This document shows, piece by piece, positions 16,485-25,432 of a stretch of DNA of 64,000 nt (the stretch's first letter is position 1; every line of letters starts with the position of its first letter). The DNA is taken from positions 34,007 through 98,006 of the forward strand of contig NZ_MAQA01000008.1 of assembly GCF_001692445.1 (NCBI RefSeq), read 5' to 3'. Made by a program: the position numbers and the translations under genes. Under the pieces are notes generated by a model that worked only from the letters and a program-made list of their open reading frames with translations, made no database searches and was not told the DNA's origin. Origin of the DNA: Oerskovia enterophila (GTDB lineage: Bacteria; Actinomycetota; Actinomycetes; Actinomycetales; Cellulomonadaceae).

Positions 16485-18764
16485 TCAGTCCTTCGCGTCC
16501 CGCTCCGCCATCTTCGCGAGCATCTCGTTGTACTCGTCCATCTCGACGTCGCCGACCTGGTCGACGCGCCGGTCGCGCCGCCTGGCCTCGCGGTCGTCGG
16601 ACCTCGACCACATGATCGCGACGATGATCGCGAGCGAGAGCGTCGGCAGCTCGCCGATCCCCCATGCCACGCCACCACCGCGCTGCTGGTCGGCGATCGC
16701 CGTGATCCCCCAGTCGTGGCCGAGCAGCCCGAACCACTCGGGCACCAGGAGCGCCGTCCCGGTCGTGAGCGCGACCCCGAAGAACGCGTGGAACGCCATG
16801 GTCGCGAACAGCAGGAGCAGCCGCTGGGGCCAGCCGGGTCGGTGCGGCCCGGGGTCGATCCCGATGAGCGCGTTCGCGAACAGGTACCCGGCGAGCGTGA
16901 AGTGCAGCAGCATCGCGAGGTGCCCGACGTACGTCGTGAGCGCGAGCTCGAACGCGGGCGTGTAGTAGAAGACGATCATCGAGCCGGCGAAGTTCACGGC
17001 CGCGACGACCGGGTTCGCGAAGAACTGCCCCCACTTCGAGGTCACGAGCGCGAGCACCCACTCGCGGGGCCCGCGCGAGCCGTCCTTGCGCACGGGCACG
17101 GCGCGCACGAGCAGCGTCACGGGCGCGGCGAGCACCAGGAAGATCGGCACGACCATCGCGAGCACCATGTGCTGGACCATGTGCGCGCTGAACAGCACGT
17201 GCCCGTACATCGCGGGGCCGCCGTTGGTGACCCAGAACAGGATGACGATGCCGAGGCACCACGAGATCGTGCGGCCCACGGGCCACTTGTCGCCGCGCCG
17301 GGCGAGGCGTCGGACCCAGCGCAGGTAGACGACGAGCGCCGCGACGCACGCGAACGCGGGCAGCAGGTCCCAGCGCCACTCGGTGAACCATCGGGCCAGG
17401 TCCGGCTCGGGGGGCAGCGGGTGTCCCGTGACGAGCTCGGCAGGGGTCGGGAGCGCGATGGGCTCGTCCGGGATGGGCGGGGCGGTCGAGCCGAGCGCGA
17501 CGGCCACGCCGGACACGGCTCCCATGACGAGCAGCTCGACCGCGACGAGCCGCCAGAACAGCCAGGTCGCGGCCTTCTCGGCCGCGGGTGCCACGACCGT
17601 CCGCGCAGAGGCCGTCCCCTTCTTCTGCCCGACGGCGGAGCCGCCCGCCGTCGTCGGGTCGCCCAAGGCGGTGGTCGCCCGGGCGGAGGCCGCGGCCGAG
17701 GAGTCCTCGTCGGTGGCCGTGCGCTTCGTCCTCCCCGCAGGGCGAGCCCCGTCGGACGCGCCGGCACGGGTCCCGCCGTGGGCGGCGGCCGGGCCGGCCC
17801 CCTGGAGCCGTCGCACGACGAGCTCGCGGTGCGCGAACCCGAGCGCCCCGAGCACGACCATGAGCCCGACCTTGGCGAGGATCAGGACGCCGTAGTCGGT
17901 GCTGAGCCCGTCGAGGCCGCCGACCCGGATCCAGGCGTTCGCGACGCCCGAGACCGCGACCGCGACGAACGACCAGCCCGCGATCGAGGAGTAGCGCGAG
18001 ACCGAGGACACGAAGGACGTCCGGTCGAGCCCTCCGCGCAGCCGCACGATCGCCAGGACCCCGAGCCCGCCGATCCACAGGGCCGCGCCGCCGAGGTGCA
18101 GGAACATCGAGGAGATCGCCAGCTCGTGGCTCGCAGCGCCGGCCGTGTGGCCCGTGTTGGCCTGGAACGCGAGGGCCGAGATCGCGAGGAGAGCGGTCCA
18201 GAGGGCACCCGTCGGGGTGCGGACCGCGAGCGCGCACGCCGAGGTGAGCGCCGCGATGATGACGACGCCGAGCAGGCTGCGCCCGAGCGAGATCTGGGTC
18301 ACGAACGCGGCGATCTGGTCGCCGAACCCGATGCTCGAGACGGGCATGCTCGACAGGACCGAGTAGCGCAGCACGGTCTGCACGACGGTCAGCACAGCCC
18401 ACGTGGCCGACGCCGCCCCGGCCACGCCGAGCGCCCGGCGCAGGGGCGCGCCCGCGGGCAGCACGCAGGCCGCGAGCACGAGCGAGCCGATCGTGAGCGA
18501 GATCGCGAGCTCGGTGAGGACCGTGGAGACGGGCAGGCCCCAGCGCGAGATCGCCCCGGGGTCGGCGAACCCCGTGAGCGCCTCGAAGGCTCCGGAGAAC
18601 GCTCCGGCGGCCAGGACCGCGAGGATCGCGACGACGACCGCAGCCGGCCCCGCCGCCACCAGCCACCAGGGGTTGCGCGGGGAGTCGACGACGTCCCGGC
18701 CGGGGGTGCGCGCGGCCCGGTCGGGCGCGGTTCCTGGGGTGCTGCGGGGGGCGGTAGCGGTCAC
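16485..18764 (-). CDS. CopD-CtaG fusion membrane protein, 759 aa
   Basis: Polytopic membrane protein with two modules. Residues about 30-345 resemble the CopD copper-resistance domain (HLGGAALWIGGLGVLAIV and the NTGHTAGAASHELAI stretch with its His residues). Residues about 440-720 resemble caa3-type cytochrome oxidase assembly factor CtaG (VLFSAHMVQHMVLAMV with paired His, and GLLGHDWG). A charged, low-complexity linker of about 80 residues (around 345-425) joins them. Such fusions are common in actinobacteria and are linked to copper delivery for oxidase assembly. Start GTG 18764 was chosen because upstream frame has no homologous sequence. The long open frame to 20084 is antisense shadow of the MoxR gene. 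Confidence 0.85.
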   Translation of the reverse strand: MTATAPRSTPGTAPDRAARTPGRDVVDSPRNPWWLVAAGPAAVVVAILAVLAAGAFSGAFEALTGFADPGAISRWGLPVSTVLTELAISLTIGSLVLAACVLPAGAPLRRALGVAGAASATWAVLTVVQTVLRYSVLSSMPVSSIGFGDQIAAFVTQISLGRSLLGVVIIAALTSACALAVRTPTGALWTALLAISALAFQANTGHTAGAASHELAISSMFLHLGGAALWIGGLGVLAIVRLRGGLDRTSFVSSVSRYSSIAGWSFVAVAVSGVANAWIRVGGLDGLSTDYGVLILAKVGLMVVLGALGFAHRELVVRRLQGAGPAAAHGGTRAGASDGARPAGRTKRTATDEDSSAAASARATTALGDPTTAGGSAVGQKKGTASARTVVAPAAEKAATWLFWRLVAVELLVMGAVSGVAVALGSTAPPIPDEPIALPTPAELVTGHPLPPEPDLARWFTEWRWDLLPAFACVAALVVYLRWVRRLARRGDKWPVGRTISWCLGIVILFWVTNGGPAMYGHVLFSAHMVQHMVLAMVVPIFLVLAAPVTLLVRAVPVRKDGSRGPREWVLALVTSKWGQFFANPVVAAVNFAGSMIVFYYTPAFELALTTYVGHLAMLLHFTLAGYLFANALIGIDPGPHRPGWPQRLLLLFATMAFHAFFGVALTTGTALLVPEWFGLLGHDWGITAIADQQRGGGVAWGIGELPTLSLAIIVAIMWSRSDDREARRRDRRVDQVGDVEMDEYNEMLAKMAERDAKD

Positions 18765-18878
18765 CGGTCCAGGGTAGGCGGCGTGCGGCGGATCGTGGTA
18801 TTCCCGCCGACGCCCCGGTGGGGACCTCGCACCATGCTCTTCCTGTGAAGAACCCCGTCGCCCGTCAGGGTCCGCTGG

Positions 18879-18884
18879 CATACT
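18879..18884 (+). promoter_or_regulatory. Putative -10 element for the MoxR operon
   Basis: CATACT stands out in GC-rich surroundings 88 bp before the MoxR ATG, in the same CATACTGG context as at 7014. No clear -35 hexamer. Confidence 0.35.
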
Positions 18885-18971
18885 GGGCCGGGTTCGCACG
18901 GCGTCCCCCTCCAGGGCCGGGCCCGTGACCACGTCCCCAGCACGACCCGAGCACACGCGAAGGACCTCACC

Positions 18972-19970
18972 ATGGCCACAGGTCACGGCAGCATCTCCAC
19001 GACCGACCTGGACCGTGCGGGTCACCTGCTCAAGCGCGTCGAGCAGGTCTTCGACCAGCGCGTCGTCGGGCAGGAAGCCCTGCGCACGGCCCTGATCAGC
19101 TCGCTCCTCGCGGGCGGCCACATCCTGCTGGAGTCCGTCCCCGGCCTCGCCAAGACCACGGCCGCGCAGACCCTCGCGTCGGCGATCAACGGCTCGTTCC
19201 GGCGCATCCAGTGCACGCCGGACCTCATGCCCAACGACATCGTGGGCACCCAGATCTACAACTACGCGACCGGGTCGTTCACCACCCAGCTCGGGCCCGT
19301 GCACGCGAACCTCGTCCTGCTCGACGAGATCAACAGGTCGAGCGCCAAGACGCAGTCGGCGATGCTCGAGGCCATGCAGGAGAAGCAGACGTCGATCGGC
19401 GGCGAGAACTTCCCGCTGCCCTCGCCGTTCATGGTCCTCGCGACGCAGAACCCCATCGAGGAGGAGGGCACCTACGTGCTGCCCGAGGCCCAGATGGACC
19501 GCTTCCTCATGAAGGAGGTGCTGACGTACCCGGCCCCGCAGCAGGAGCTGGAGATCCTCGACCGCATCTCGACGGGCCGCATGACGGCGCCCATCACGGC
19601 CGAGCCCATCAGCATCGACGACGTGGTGTTCCTCCAGCGCCTGGTCGACGACGTGTACGTCGACGAGTCGATCAAGCGCTACATCGTCGACCTCATCAAC
19701 ACGACGCGGCTGTCGGGTCCGCGCCCCGTCCCGGGCCTCGACCAGCACGTGCGCGTGGGCGCGAGCCCCCGTGGCGGCATCGCGCTCATGCGCGTGGGTC
19801 AGGCCCTCGCGATCCAGGCGGGTCGCGCGTTCGTCATCCCGGACGACATCAAGGCCGTGCGCTACTCGGTGCTGCGCCACCGCCTGGTCCGCACGTTCGA
19901 CGCGCTCGCGACCAACGTCCAGCCCGAGCAGCTCATCGACGCCGTGTTCGACGCGGTCCCCACCCCGTAG
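18972..19970 (+). CDS. MoxR-family AAA+ ATPase, 332 aa
   Basis: AAA+ chaperone-like ATPase of the MoxR group. The Walker A region reads SVPGLAKTT (about residues 55-63), with the Ala-Lys-Thr variant typical of MoxR. Walker B is LVLLDEINR near 115, sensor 1 is ATQNPIEEEGTY, and the arginine-containing segment is ASPRGG. It heads a six-gene run with DUF58 and VWA proteins. In characterised systems MoxR, DUF58 and VWA proteins cooperate in maturation or metal insertion of a membrane-linked or periplasmic enzyme. The target here is not visible. GAAGGACC serves as ribosome-binding site. Confidence 0.93.
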   Translation: MATGHGSISTTDLDRAGHLLKRVEQVFDQRVVGQEALRTALISSLLAGGHILLESVPGLAKTTAAQTLASAINGSFRRIQCTPDLMPNDIVGTQIYNYATGSFTTQLGPVHANLVLLDEINRSSAKTQSAMLEAMQEKQTSIGGENFPLPSPFMVLATQNPIEEEGTYVLPEAQMDRFLMKEVLTYPAPQQELEILDRISTGRMTAPITAEPISIDDVVFLQRLVDDVYVDESIKRYIVDLINTTRLSGPRPVPGLDQHVRVGASPRGGIALMRVGQALAIQAGRAFVIPDDIKAVRYSVLRHRLVRTFDALATNVQPEQLIDAVFDAVPTP

Positions 19971-19980
19971 GGCGCGGTCC

Positions 19981-20904
19981 ATGGCAGACGTGTCGCGACT
20001 GGCCCAGGTGCGGGCCAGGCTCGAGCTCCCGCTGGCCCGGCGGGCCTCGGGGCTGCTCGAGGGTCGGCACCGCTCCGTCCTCAAGGGGCACGGGCAGGAC
20101 TTCGACGACCTCCACCTCTACGCGCCCGGCGAGGACGTGGGCGACATCGACTGGAAGTCGAGCGCCCGCGCGGGCATCCCCGTGGTGCGTCGGTTCGTGC
20201 GCGAGTCCAACGTCAACCTGGTCCTCGTCGTGGACACGGGCCGCAACATGGGCGCGACCGCGGCGAGCGGCGAGCCCAAGGCCGACGCGGTGAGCTTCTG
20301 CTGCGCGCTCGTGGCCTACCTCGCGCGCGACCGCGGCGACCGGGTCGCTCTCGTCGCGGCGGACGCCGGGCGCATCGTCCAGCTCCCGCCCCGCGCCAGC
20401 ACGCAGGACCTCGAGCTCATGCTCCGCACGGTCGAGAAGCAGCTGAGCGTCGACGCCCCCGCGAGCGACCTGAACCGCGCGCTCGACCGGGCGCTCAACG
20501 CGTTCCAGCGGCGCTCGATCATGGTCGTCGTGACCGACGAGGCCCGCCCCGGTCCCGAGCACGAGCGCCTGCTGCGGCGCCTGCGCGTGCGCCACGAGGT
20601 CATGGTCGTCGCGGTCGCGGACCTGTCGCCCGTCGGGGTCCCCCTCGCCGTGGGCGGCCCGGCCACCGAGCACCGCAGCCTCGGGCCGGTCGCGGACGTC
20701 GACGGCACGCTCGACCTGCCGCCGTTCCTGCGGGGCCGCGTGGACGTCGCGGAGGGCGCGGCGCAGGCCGTGCGTGCTCGGCGCGAGTCGGTCGTGGCCC
20801 TGCTGCGCACCCTCCAGGTGGAGGCCGTGAGCGTGACCGGGACCGACGACGTCGTGCCCCGTTTCGTCGAGCTGCTGGGGAGGGCGAAGCGTGCCCGACG
20901 ATGA
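19981..20904 (+). CDS. DUF58-domain protein, 307 aa
   Basis: ATG 19981 lies 10 bp after the MoxR stop. DUF58 proteins carry a degenerate VWA-like fold, and the family signature is seen as DFDDLHLYAPGEDVGDIDW, followed by SSARAGIPVVRRF. A VVDTGRNMG stretch occupies the place of a MIDAS motif (D-T-G-R-N, not the full DxSxS). Cytoplasmic, no membrane segment. It ends inside the next gene (14-bp overlap), so coupling is tight. Expected to bridge the MoxR ATPase and the membrane VWA proteins. Confidence 0.9.
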   Translation: MADVSRLAQVRARLELPLARRASGLLEGRHRSVLKGHGQDFDDLHLYAPGEDVGDIDWKSSARAGIPVVRRFVRESNVNLVLVVDTGRNMGATAASGEPKADAVSFCCALVAYLARDRGDRVALVAADAGRIVQLPPRASTQDLELMLRTVEKQLSVDAPASDLNRALDRALNAFQRRSIMVVVTDEARPGPEHERLLRRLRVRHEVMVVAVADLSPVGVPLAVGGPATEHRSLGPVADVDGTLDLPPFLRGRVDVAEGAAQAVRARRESVVALLRTLQVEAVSVTGTDDVVPRFVELLGRAKRARR

Positions 20905-21409
20905 GCTCTACGCCCCGGTCCTCTACAGCGGCTGGTGGGGGGCGCTCGGTGTCCTCCTGCTGCTGCTCGTGGTGGGCTGGATCGTGTTCGCCTTCCTCTC
21001 GACGCGTGCGTCGGCCGAGGAGAAGGCCCAGCCCCCGGCCCCGCGCCTCCCGACGGGACCGTACGACCCGTACGCGGGCCTGCGCGCCGAGTTCGAGGCG
21101 CACCTCGACGCCGTCGAGCAGCGCTACCTCGCGGGCGAGCTCGACGAGCGCGGGCTCCACCTGGCGCTGTCCAAGGAGGTCCGCGGCTTCGCGTCGGGTC
21201 GCCTGGGCGTGGACGCCTCGGTGCTGACGCTGTCCGAGATCGAGCGCATGACGGGCACCCAGCACCTGACGCGCCTCATCGCGCGCTACTACCGTCCGTC
21301 GTTCGCGGAGTACGACGTCGACCCGCTGGCCGGCCTCGACGAGCACGGCGTGACACCCACGGGCAGGGACTCGATCGACCGCGCCCGCACGGTGGTGAGG
21401 ACGTGGTGA
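20891..21409 (+). CDS. Single-pass membrane protein of MoxR operon, 172 aa
   Basis: GTG 20891 overlaps the DUF58 gene. One membrane segment (WGALGVLLLLLVVGWIVFAFL, about residues 17-37) is followed by a cytoplasmic helical region with conserved-looking EAHLDAVEQRYLAGELDERG and ARYYRPSFAEY. Proteins of this size and place are frequent in MoxR-VWA operons (BatC/DUF4381-like position), but no firm family was recognised. The stop overlaps the following VWA gene (GTGA). Confidence 0.75.
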   Translation: MPDDELYAPVLYSGWWGALGVLLLLLVVGWIVFAFLSTRASAEEKAQPPAPRLPTGPYDPYAGLRAEFEAHLDAVEQRYLAGELDERGLHLALSKEVRGFASGRLGVDASVLTLSEIERMTGTQHLTRLIARYYRPSFAEYDVDPLAGLDEHGVTPTGRDSIDRARTVVRTW

Positions 21410-22494
21410 CGCCTGCCGCCCTCGTGCCCGGGCCGCAGGGCGCCTCGATCCTGTGGCCGTGGCTGCTCGCCGGGGTCGTGGTCCTGACCCTGGGCGCAGG
21501 GGCGACGGCCTGGTGGCTCGCGCGCCGCCGTCGGGCACGTGCCGAGGCCTCGCAGGACGCCGACGGCGTCACGTGGGTCGCGAACTCGTCCTACCTCGCG
21601 CAGGTCCCCGCCTTCGCGGCGTGGGTGCGCCGCTACCGGACGCTGCAGGTCGTGGGGCTCGTCGGGCTGCTCGTGGCGCTCGTCGGGGTCGGTGCGGTCG
21701 CGGCGCGGCCGGTCGAGACCGACGTGGTCGTGGACCGCCTGGGGACTCGGGACATCGTGCTGTGCCTCGACGTGTCGGGCTCCATGACCGCGTACGACGG
21801 CGAGATCCTCAAGGTGTACTCGGAGCTGGTGGACAACTTCGAGGGCGAGCGGATCGCCCTGTCGATCTTCAACTCGACGTCGCGCACGGTGTTCCCGCTG
21901 ACGGACGACTACACCCTGGTCAAGGAGCAGCTCGCGGCGGGCGTCGCGGCGTTCGACAAGGACCCGAGCACGCTCGACTTCACGCGCGAGGGCGACGAGA
22001 AGGACATCCTGGAGTACCTCACGTACACCGCGGGCACGCTCGCGAACGAGTCCGCGGCGAGCCTCATCGGGGACGGCCTGGCCAACTGCGCGCTGCAGTT
22101 CGACGAGGAGGCCACGGAGCGCTCGCGCTCGATCATCCTCGCGACCGACAACTACGTCGCGGGCGAGCCCATCTACACGCTCGAGCAGGCCGCGGCCCTG
22201 GTGGCCTCGCGCGACATCACGCTGCACGGGATCTACGGGGGCTCGGACCTGTACGCGGGCACGCCCGAGGAGGTCGAGTACCGCGACGTGGTCGAGGCCG
22301 GCGGCGGGCTCTACTTCCTCGCGGGCGACCCGCAGGCCGTCGAGGGCATGGTCGAGGACGTCGTGGCGCAGCAGGCGGTCGAGCTCGACGCGAGCCCCGA
22401 GGTGATCGTGACGGACCTGCCGACGCTCTGGTTCCTCGTGGGGACCGCGGGCGCCGCGCTCCTGCTCGTCGTGGCCTGGAGGTTGCGCGAATGA
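21406..22494 (+). CDS. VWA-domain membrane protein (BatA-like), 362 aa
   Basis: Two N-terminal hydrophobic segments (about residues 14-34 and 80-100) and a C-terminal one (LWFLVGTAGAALLLVVAW) frame an extracytoplasmic von Willebrand factor A domain. The MIDAS is complete: DVSGS near residue 124, with IFNSTSRTVFPLTDD and the later LATDN providing further metal ligands. GTG 21406 is chosen for its 4-bp overlap; GTG 21403 is equally possible. Together with the next gene it forms the BatA/BatB-like VWA pair usual in these operons. Likely role is metal-dependent protein binding at the outer face of the membrane. Confidence 0.88.
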   Translation: MTPAALVPGPQGASILWPWLLAGVVVLTLGAGATAWWLARRRRARAEASQDADGVTWVANSSYLAQVPAFAAWVRRYRTLQVVGLVGLLVALVGVGAVAARPVETDVVVDRLGTRDIVLCLDVSGSMTAYDGEILKVYSELVDNFEGERIALSIFNSTSRTVFPLTDDYTLVKEQLAAGVAAFDKDPSTLDFTREGDEKDILEYLTYTAGTLANESAASLIGDGLANCALQFDEEATERSRSIILATDNYVAGEPIYTLEQAAALVASRDITLHGIYGGSDLYAGTPEEVEYRDVVEAGGGLYFLAGDPQAVEGMVEDVVAQQAVELDASPEVIVTDLPTLWFLVGTAGAALLLVVAWRLRE

Positions 22495-23543
22495 CCCTCC
22501 ACCCGTTGATCCCCCTGTGGGCGTGGGCCGTGGTGTTCGTGCCGCTGCTCGGGCTCGCCGTGTGGCAGCTCGTGGTCGCGCTGCGAGGCGCGTCGCGAGG
22601 CGCTGCCGGCCGGCAGGGCGTGCCCGCCGGTCCGCGGGGCGCGTGGGCCCGCCGGACCGCGCTCGTCGCGGTGCTCGCCGTGATCGGGCTCGGGCCCTCG
22701 GTCCCCGTGACGGACCGCGACACGTCGGTCGCGAACGTCGACATGTTCTTCGTGGTCGACCGCACGGGCTCCATGGCGGCCGAGGACTTCGACGGCACGA
22801 ACGAGCGCCTCGTGGGCGTGCGCCACGACATCGCGAGCCTCACGGGCGACATCCCGGGCGCCCGCTACTCGATCATCTCGTTCGACTCCCAGGCCAGCCG
22901 CCAGCTCCCGCTCACGACCGACGCGCGCGCCATCACGTCCTGGGCCGACACGTTCAAGCGCGAGATCACGCTCTACTCCAAGGGGTCGCTCACCGACCGG
23001 CCGCTCGACGAGCTGCACAAGGCCCTGCAGGGGGCCGCGGCCGAGCGCCCGTCGAACGTGCGGCTCGTGTTCTTCCTGTCCGACGGCGAGCAGACCGCGG
23101 ACGGCGAGCCCCGCTCGTACGAGGAGCTCGCACCGCTCGTCGACGGCGGCGCGGTGCTGGGCTACGGCACCGCGGAGGGCGGGCCTATGAAGGAGTACAT
23201 GCCGGGCGAGGACCCGGCCACGGCCGAGTACATCGAGGACCCGTCGAAGGCGACGATCGACGAGTCGGGCGTGCCGGACGCCCTGTCGATCATCGACGAG
23301 GAGAACCTGCGCACCATCGCCGAGCAGCTGGGGGTCCCGTACGTGCACCGTGAGACCACGAGCCCGACGGCGGAGCTCGTCGCGGGCATCGACCCGCAGC
23401 AGGTCGCGGCGGACGGCAGGCGCCTCGTCACGGCCTACCGCCCGATCGTGTGGCCGTTCGCGCTCCTCGCGGCCGGCCTCCTCGGGATCGAGGCATGGTG
23501 CGCGGGCCGGTCCGCGGCCCGCCGGGTGGGGGTGCGCGCATGA
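22491..23543 (+). CDS. VWA-domain membrane protein (BatB-like), 350 aa
   Basis: Second VWA protein with N-terminal membrane segments (LIPLWAWAVVFVPLLGLAVW and ALVAVLAVIGLG) and a C-terminal segment (IVWPFALLAAGLLGIEAW). Its MIDAS-like motif is DRTGSM, with Thr in the second position instead of the Ser of DxSxS. SFDSQASR and FFLSDGEQT follow in the expected order. The start overlaps the previous gene by 4 bp and the stop overlaps the next by 4 bp. Confidence 0.88.
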   Translation: MTLHPLIPLWAWAVVFVPLLGLAVWQLVVALRGASRGAAGRQGVPAGPRGAWARRTALVAVLAVIGLGPSVPVTDRDTSVANVDMFFVVDRTGSMAAEDFDGTNERLVGVRHDIASLTGDIPGARYSIISFDSQASRQLPLTTDARAITSWADTFKREITLYSKGSLTDRPLDELHKALQGAAAERPSNVRLVFFLSDGEQTADGEPRSYEELAPLVDGGAVLGYGTAEGGPMKEYMPGEDPATAEYIEDPSKATIDESGVPDALSIIDEENLRTIAEQLGVPYVHRETTSPTAELVAGIDPQQVAADGRRLVTAYRPIVWPFALLAAGLLGIEAWCAGRSAARRVGVRA

Positions 23544-24673
23544 GCGGCGACGGAGCGCCCCCGCAGCAGCCCCCGTGGGGCGGCGCGAACGGGACGGGTG
23601 GATCCCAGCAGCCCGCGCAGCCCGGAGGGCCCGTCGTGCCCTCGCAGCCGGCTCCGCCGTGGGGAGGCCCGTCGACGGTCCGCCCCGGCGCGCCCTACCC
23701 GCAGCCGCCCCGCGCGCAGCTGCCCGGCTCGCGCTCCCCTCAGGCTGCGGCGCTGCGCTCGAGGCGGCTGCGCCGTCGGGCACTCCTGCTCCTCCTGTCG
23801 ATCCCGCTGCTGATCGCCGCACTCGTGCTCGGCACCAAGCTCGCATTCCTGCCCGTGATCGCCTCGATGGGCTCCGACCGTTACGACGCGGGCGACCACT
23901 CGGGCGCCGCCGACCTGTTCGACCTCCAGAAGACCATGAACGTCGTCGACCCGTGGAAGGCCTGGTTCAACACCGGGACAGCGCGGCACCGGACCGGCGA
24001 CGACTACACCGCGATCAGCGACCTCCACCGTGCCTACGACCTCGCCGAGGGCGAGGAACCCATGGTCCGCTGCCGGATCCAGATCAACCTGTCGATCGCC
24101 TACGAGACCTCCGGTGACTACGAGAAGACCACCGCGGACGACTACATGGCGCAGAAGAAGGCCCTCGAGGAGGCTCTCGCGGCCCGCGCGGCGGGCGAGG
24201 ACTACGAGGCGAGCGTGATCGACCCCTACGGCGACGGCACCGAGCTCACGCCCGAGCAGGTCCAGGACGACGCCACGACCTGGTACTCGTTCGCCGAGCG
24301 CTCGTTCGCGACCGCCGAGCAGGTGCGCGGCTGGCCCGGGTGCGAGGACCAGTCGGAGCAGGAGAAGGAGCAGAACGAGCAGTCGGTCCAACGCCTTCAG
24401 GACAAGCAGCAGCAGGCCAAGGACGCGCAGCCGCAGGAGCCCCAGGACCCGCAGGAGGGCGAGGAGCAGGAGCAGGAGCAGCCCGAGCCCGACCAGTCCG
24501 AGGAGGAGCGGGCCGAGGCCGAGCGCCAGGAGAAGCTCCAGGAGCAGAACTCCGAGGCCCGGGACGACGAGGACCAGAGCCAGCAGGAGTACCGGAACTA
24601 CTACGGGGGCGACGAGCCCGCAGGGGGCACGGGCGAGGAGCAGGGCGGCGGGGGCTCGGCCAAGAACTGGTGA
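23540..24673 (+). CDS. Membrane protein with TPR-like region and Gln/Glu-rich tail, 377 aa
   Basis: ATG 23540 overlaps the previous stop. A Pro/Gly/Gln-rich cytoplasmic N-terminus (about 75 residues) precedes one membrane segment (LLLLLSIPLLIAALVLG). The following part resembles tetratricopeptide repeats (YDAGDHSGAADLFDL, PWKAWFNTGTARHRTGDDY, IQINLSIAYETSGDY), as in BatE-like proteins of MoxR operons. The last 110 residues are extremely rich in Gln and Glu (QEPQDPQEGEEQEQEQ) and likely disordered or coiled-coil. It ends the operon. Confidence 0.8.
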   Translation: MSGDGAPPQQPPWGGANGTGGSQQPAQPGGPVVPSQPAPPWGGPSTVRPGAPYPQPPRAQLPGSRSPQAAALRSRRLRRRALLLLLSIPLLIAALVLGTKLAFLPVIASMGSDRYDAGDHSGAADLFDLQKTMNVVDPWKAWFNTGTARHRTGDDYTAISDLHRAYDLAEGEEPMVRCRIQINLSIAYETSGDYEKTTADDYMAQKKALEEALAARAAGEDYEASVIDPYGDGTELTPEQVQDDATTWYSFAERSFATAEQVRGWPGCEDQSEQEKEQNEQSVQRLQDKQQQAKDAQPQEPQDPQEGEEQEQEQPEPDQSEEERAEAERQEKLQEQNSEARDDEDQSQQEYRNYYGGDEPAGGTGEEQGGGGSAKNW

Positions 24674-24809
24674 GCTGCGGCGACCGCCGGTCCCGCCCGA
24701 GGCCTGGGTCCGGGGCTCGGCATCGGCAAGGCCCCGTCACGTCCCGGCAGGGCGAGCATCCTTCGGGCACCACGCCATCAGCCGCCCGGCCCCTCGATCG
24801 TCCGGCCTC

Positions 24810-25295
24810 TCAGTCGTCGAGCCCGTCGACCAGCAGGGTCCGCGGGCCGGGGCCCTCCTCGGCCAGCACGTCGTGCGGGTTGGCCAGGACGCACTTGCGC
24901 AGCGACAGGCAGCCGCACCCGATGCAGTCGGTGAGGTGGTCGCGCAGGCGCACGAGCTGTTCGATCCGGGCGTCGAGGTCCGCGTGCCACATGCGCGAGA
25001 GGCGGCGCCAGTCCTTGGCGGTGGGCGTCCTGTTCTGCGGGAGCGTCCCCAGCGCCTCGCGGACCAGCGCGAGCGGGATCCCCACGCGCTGGGAGACCTT
25101 GATGAACGAGACGCGGCGCAGCGTCTCGCGCGGATAGCGGCGCTGGTTGCCCGGGGTGCGGCGCGCGGTGAGCAGTCCCTCGCGCTCGTAGAAGTGCAGC
25201 GCCGACACCGTGACGCCGCTGCGGCGGGCGAGCTCGCCGACCGTGAGCTCGTCGTCGGGGTGGGGCCCCTCGTCAGGCATGATTGCTCCAGGCAT
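24810..25295 (-). CDS. soxR: Redox-sensitive MerR-family activator SoxR, 161 aa
   Basis: MerR-type winged helix at the N-terminus (LTVGELARRSGVTVSALHFYEREGL), a dimerisation helix, and the SoxR [2Fe-2S] cluster motif CIGCGCLSLRKC near residues 125-136. The cluster senses redox-cycling compounds. Two starts are possible, ATG 25295 and ATG 25280, each with GGAG 5-6 bp upstream. The gene is divergent from an MFS pump, and a SoxR-type operator lies in the spacer. In actinobacteria SoxR typically switches on efflux or redox-modifying enzymes for endogenous or foreign redox-active molecules, which fits the neighbour. Confidence 0.93.
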   Translation of the reverse strand: MPGAIMPDEGPHPDDELTVGELARRSGVTVSALHFYEREGLLTARRTPGNQRRYPRETLRRVSFIKVSQRVGIPLALVREALGTLPQNRTPTAKDWRRLSRMWHADLDARIEQLVRLRDHLTDCIGCGCLSLRKCVLANPHDVLAEEGPGPRTLLVDGLDD

Positions 25296-25328
25296 TCGTC
25301 ACTCCGTCCATCGACGGGCCGGATGCAC

Positions 25329-25359
25329 TTGACCTCGACAATGGTTGAGGTTCGAGACT
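25329..25359 (+). promoter_or_regulatory. SoxR box within an MFS promoter
   Basis: CCTCGAC-AATG-GTTGAGG (25333-25350) is a palindrome with one mismatch and matches the known SoxR operator form CCTCAAG-N4-CTTGAGG. It overlaps a -35 TTGACC (25329-25334), and a weak -10 GAGACT lies after the 19-bp spacer that MerR-type activators require. Confidence 0.7.
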
Positions 25360-25432
25360 AGTCGAAGCGCTCGACCGAGCGCACCTGTCGCGCGACGCCC
25401 CATCCGGCCGGCGCCCACCCCTGCGAGGAATC

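Noticed and set aside
18765..20084. N-terminal extension of the CopD-CtaG frame to 1199 aa
   Set aside because: The extra 440 residues are antisense to the MoxR gene and show shadow composition. The real protein begins at GTG 18764.
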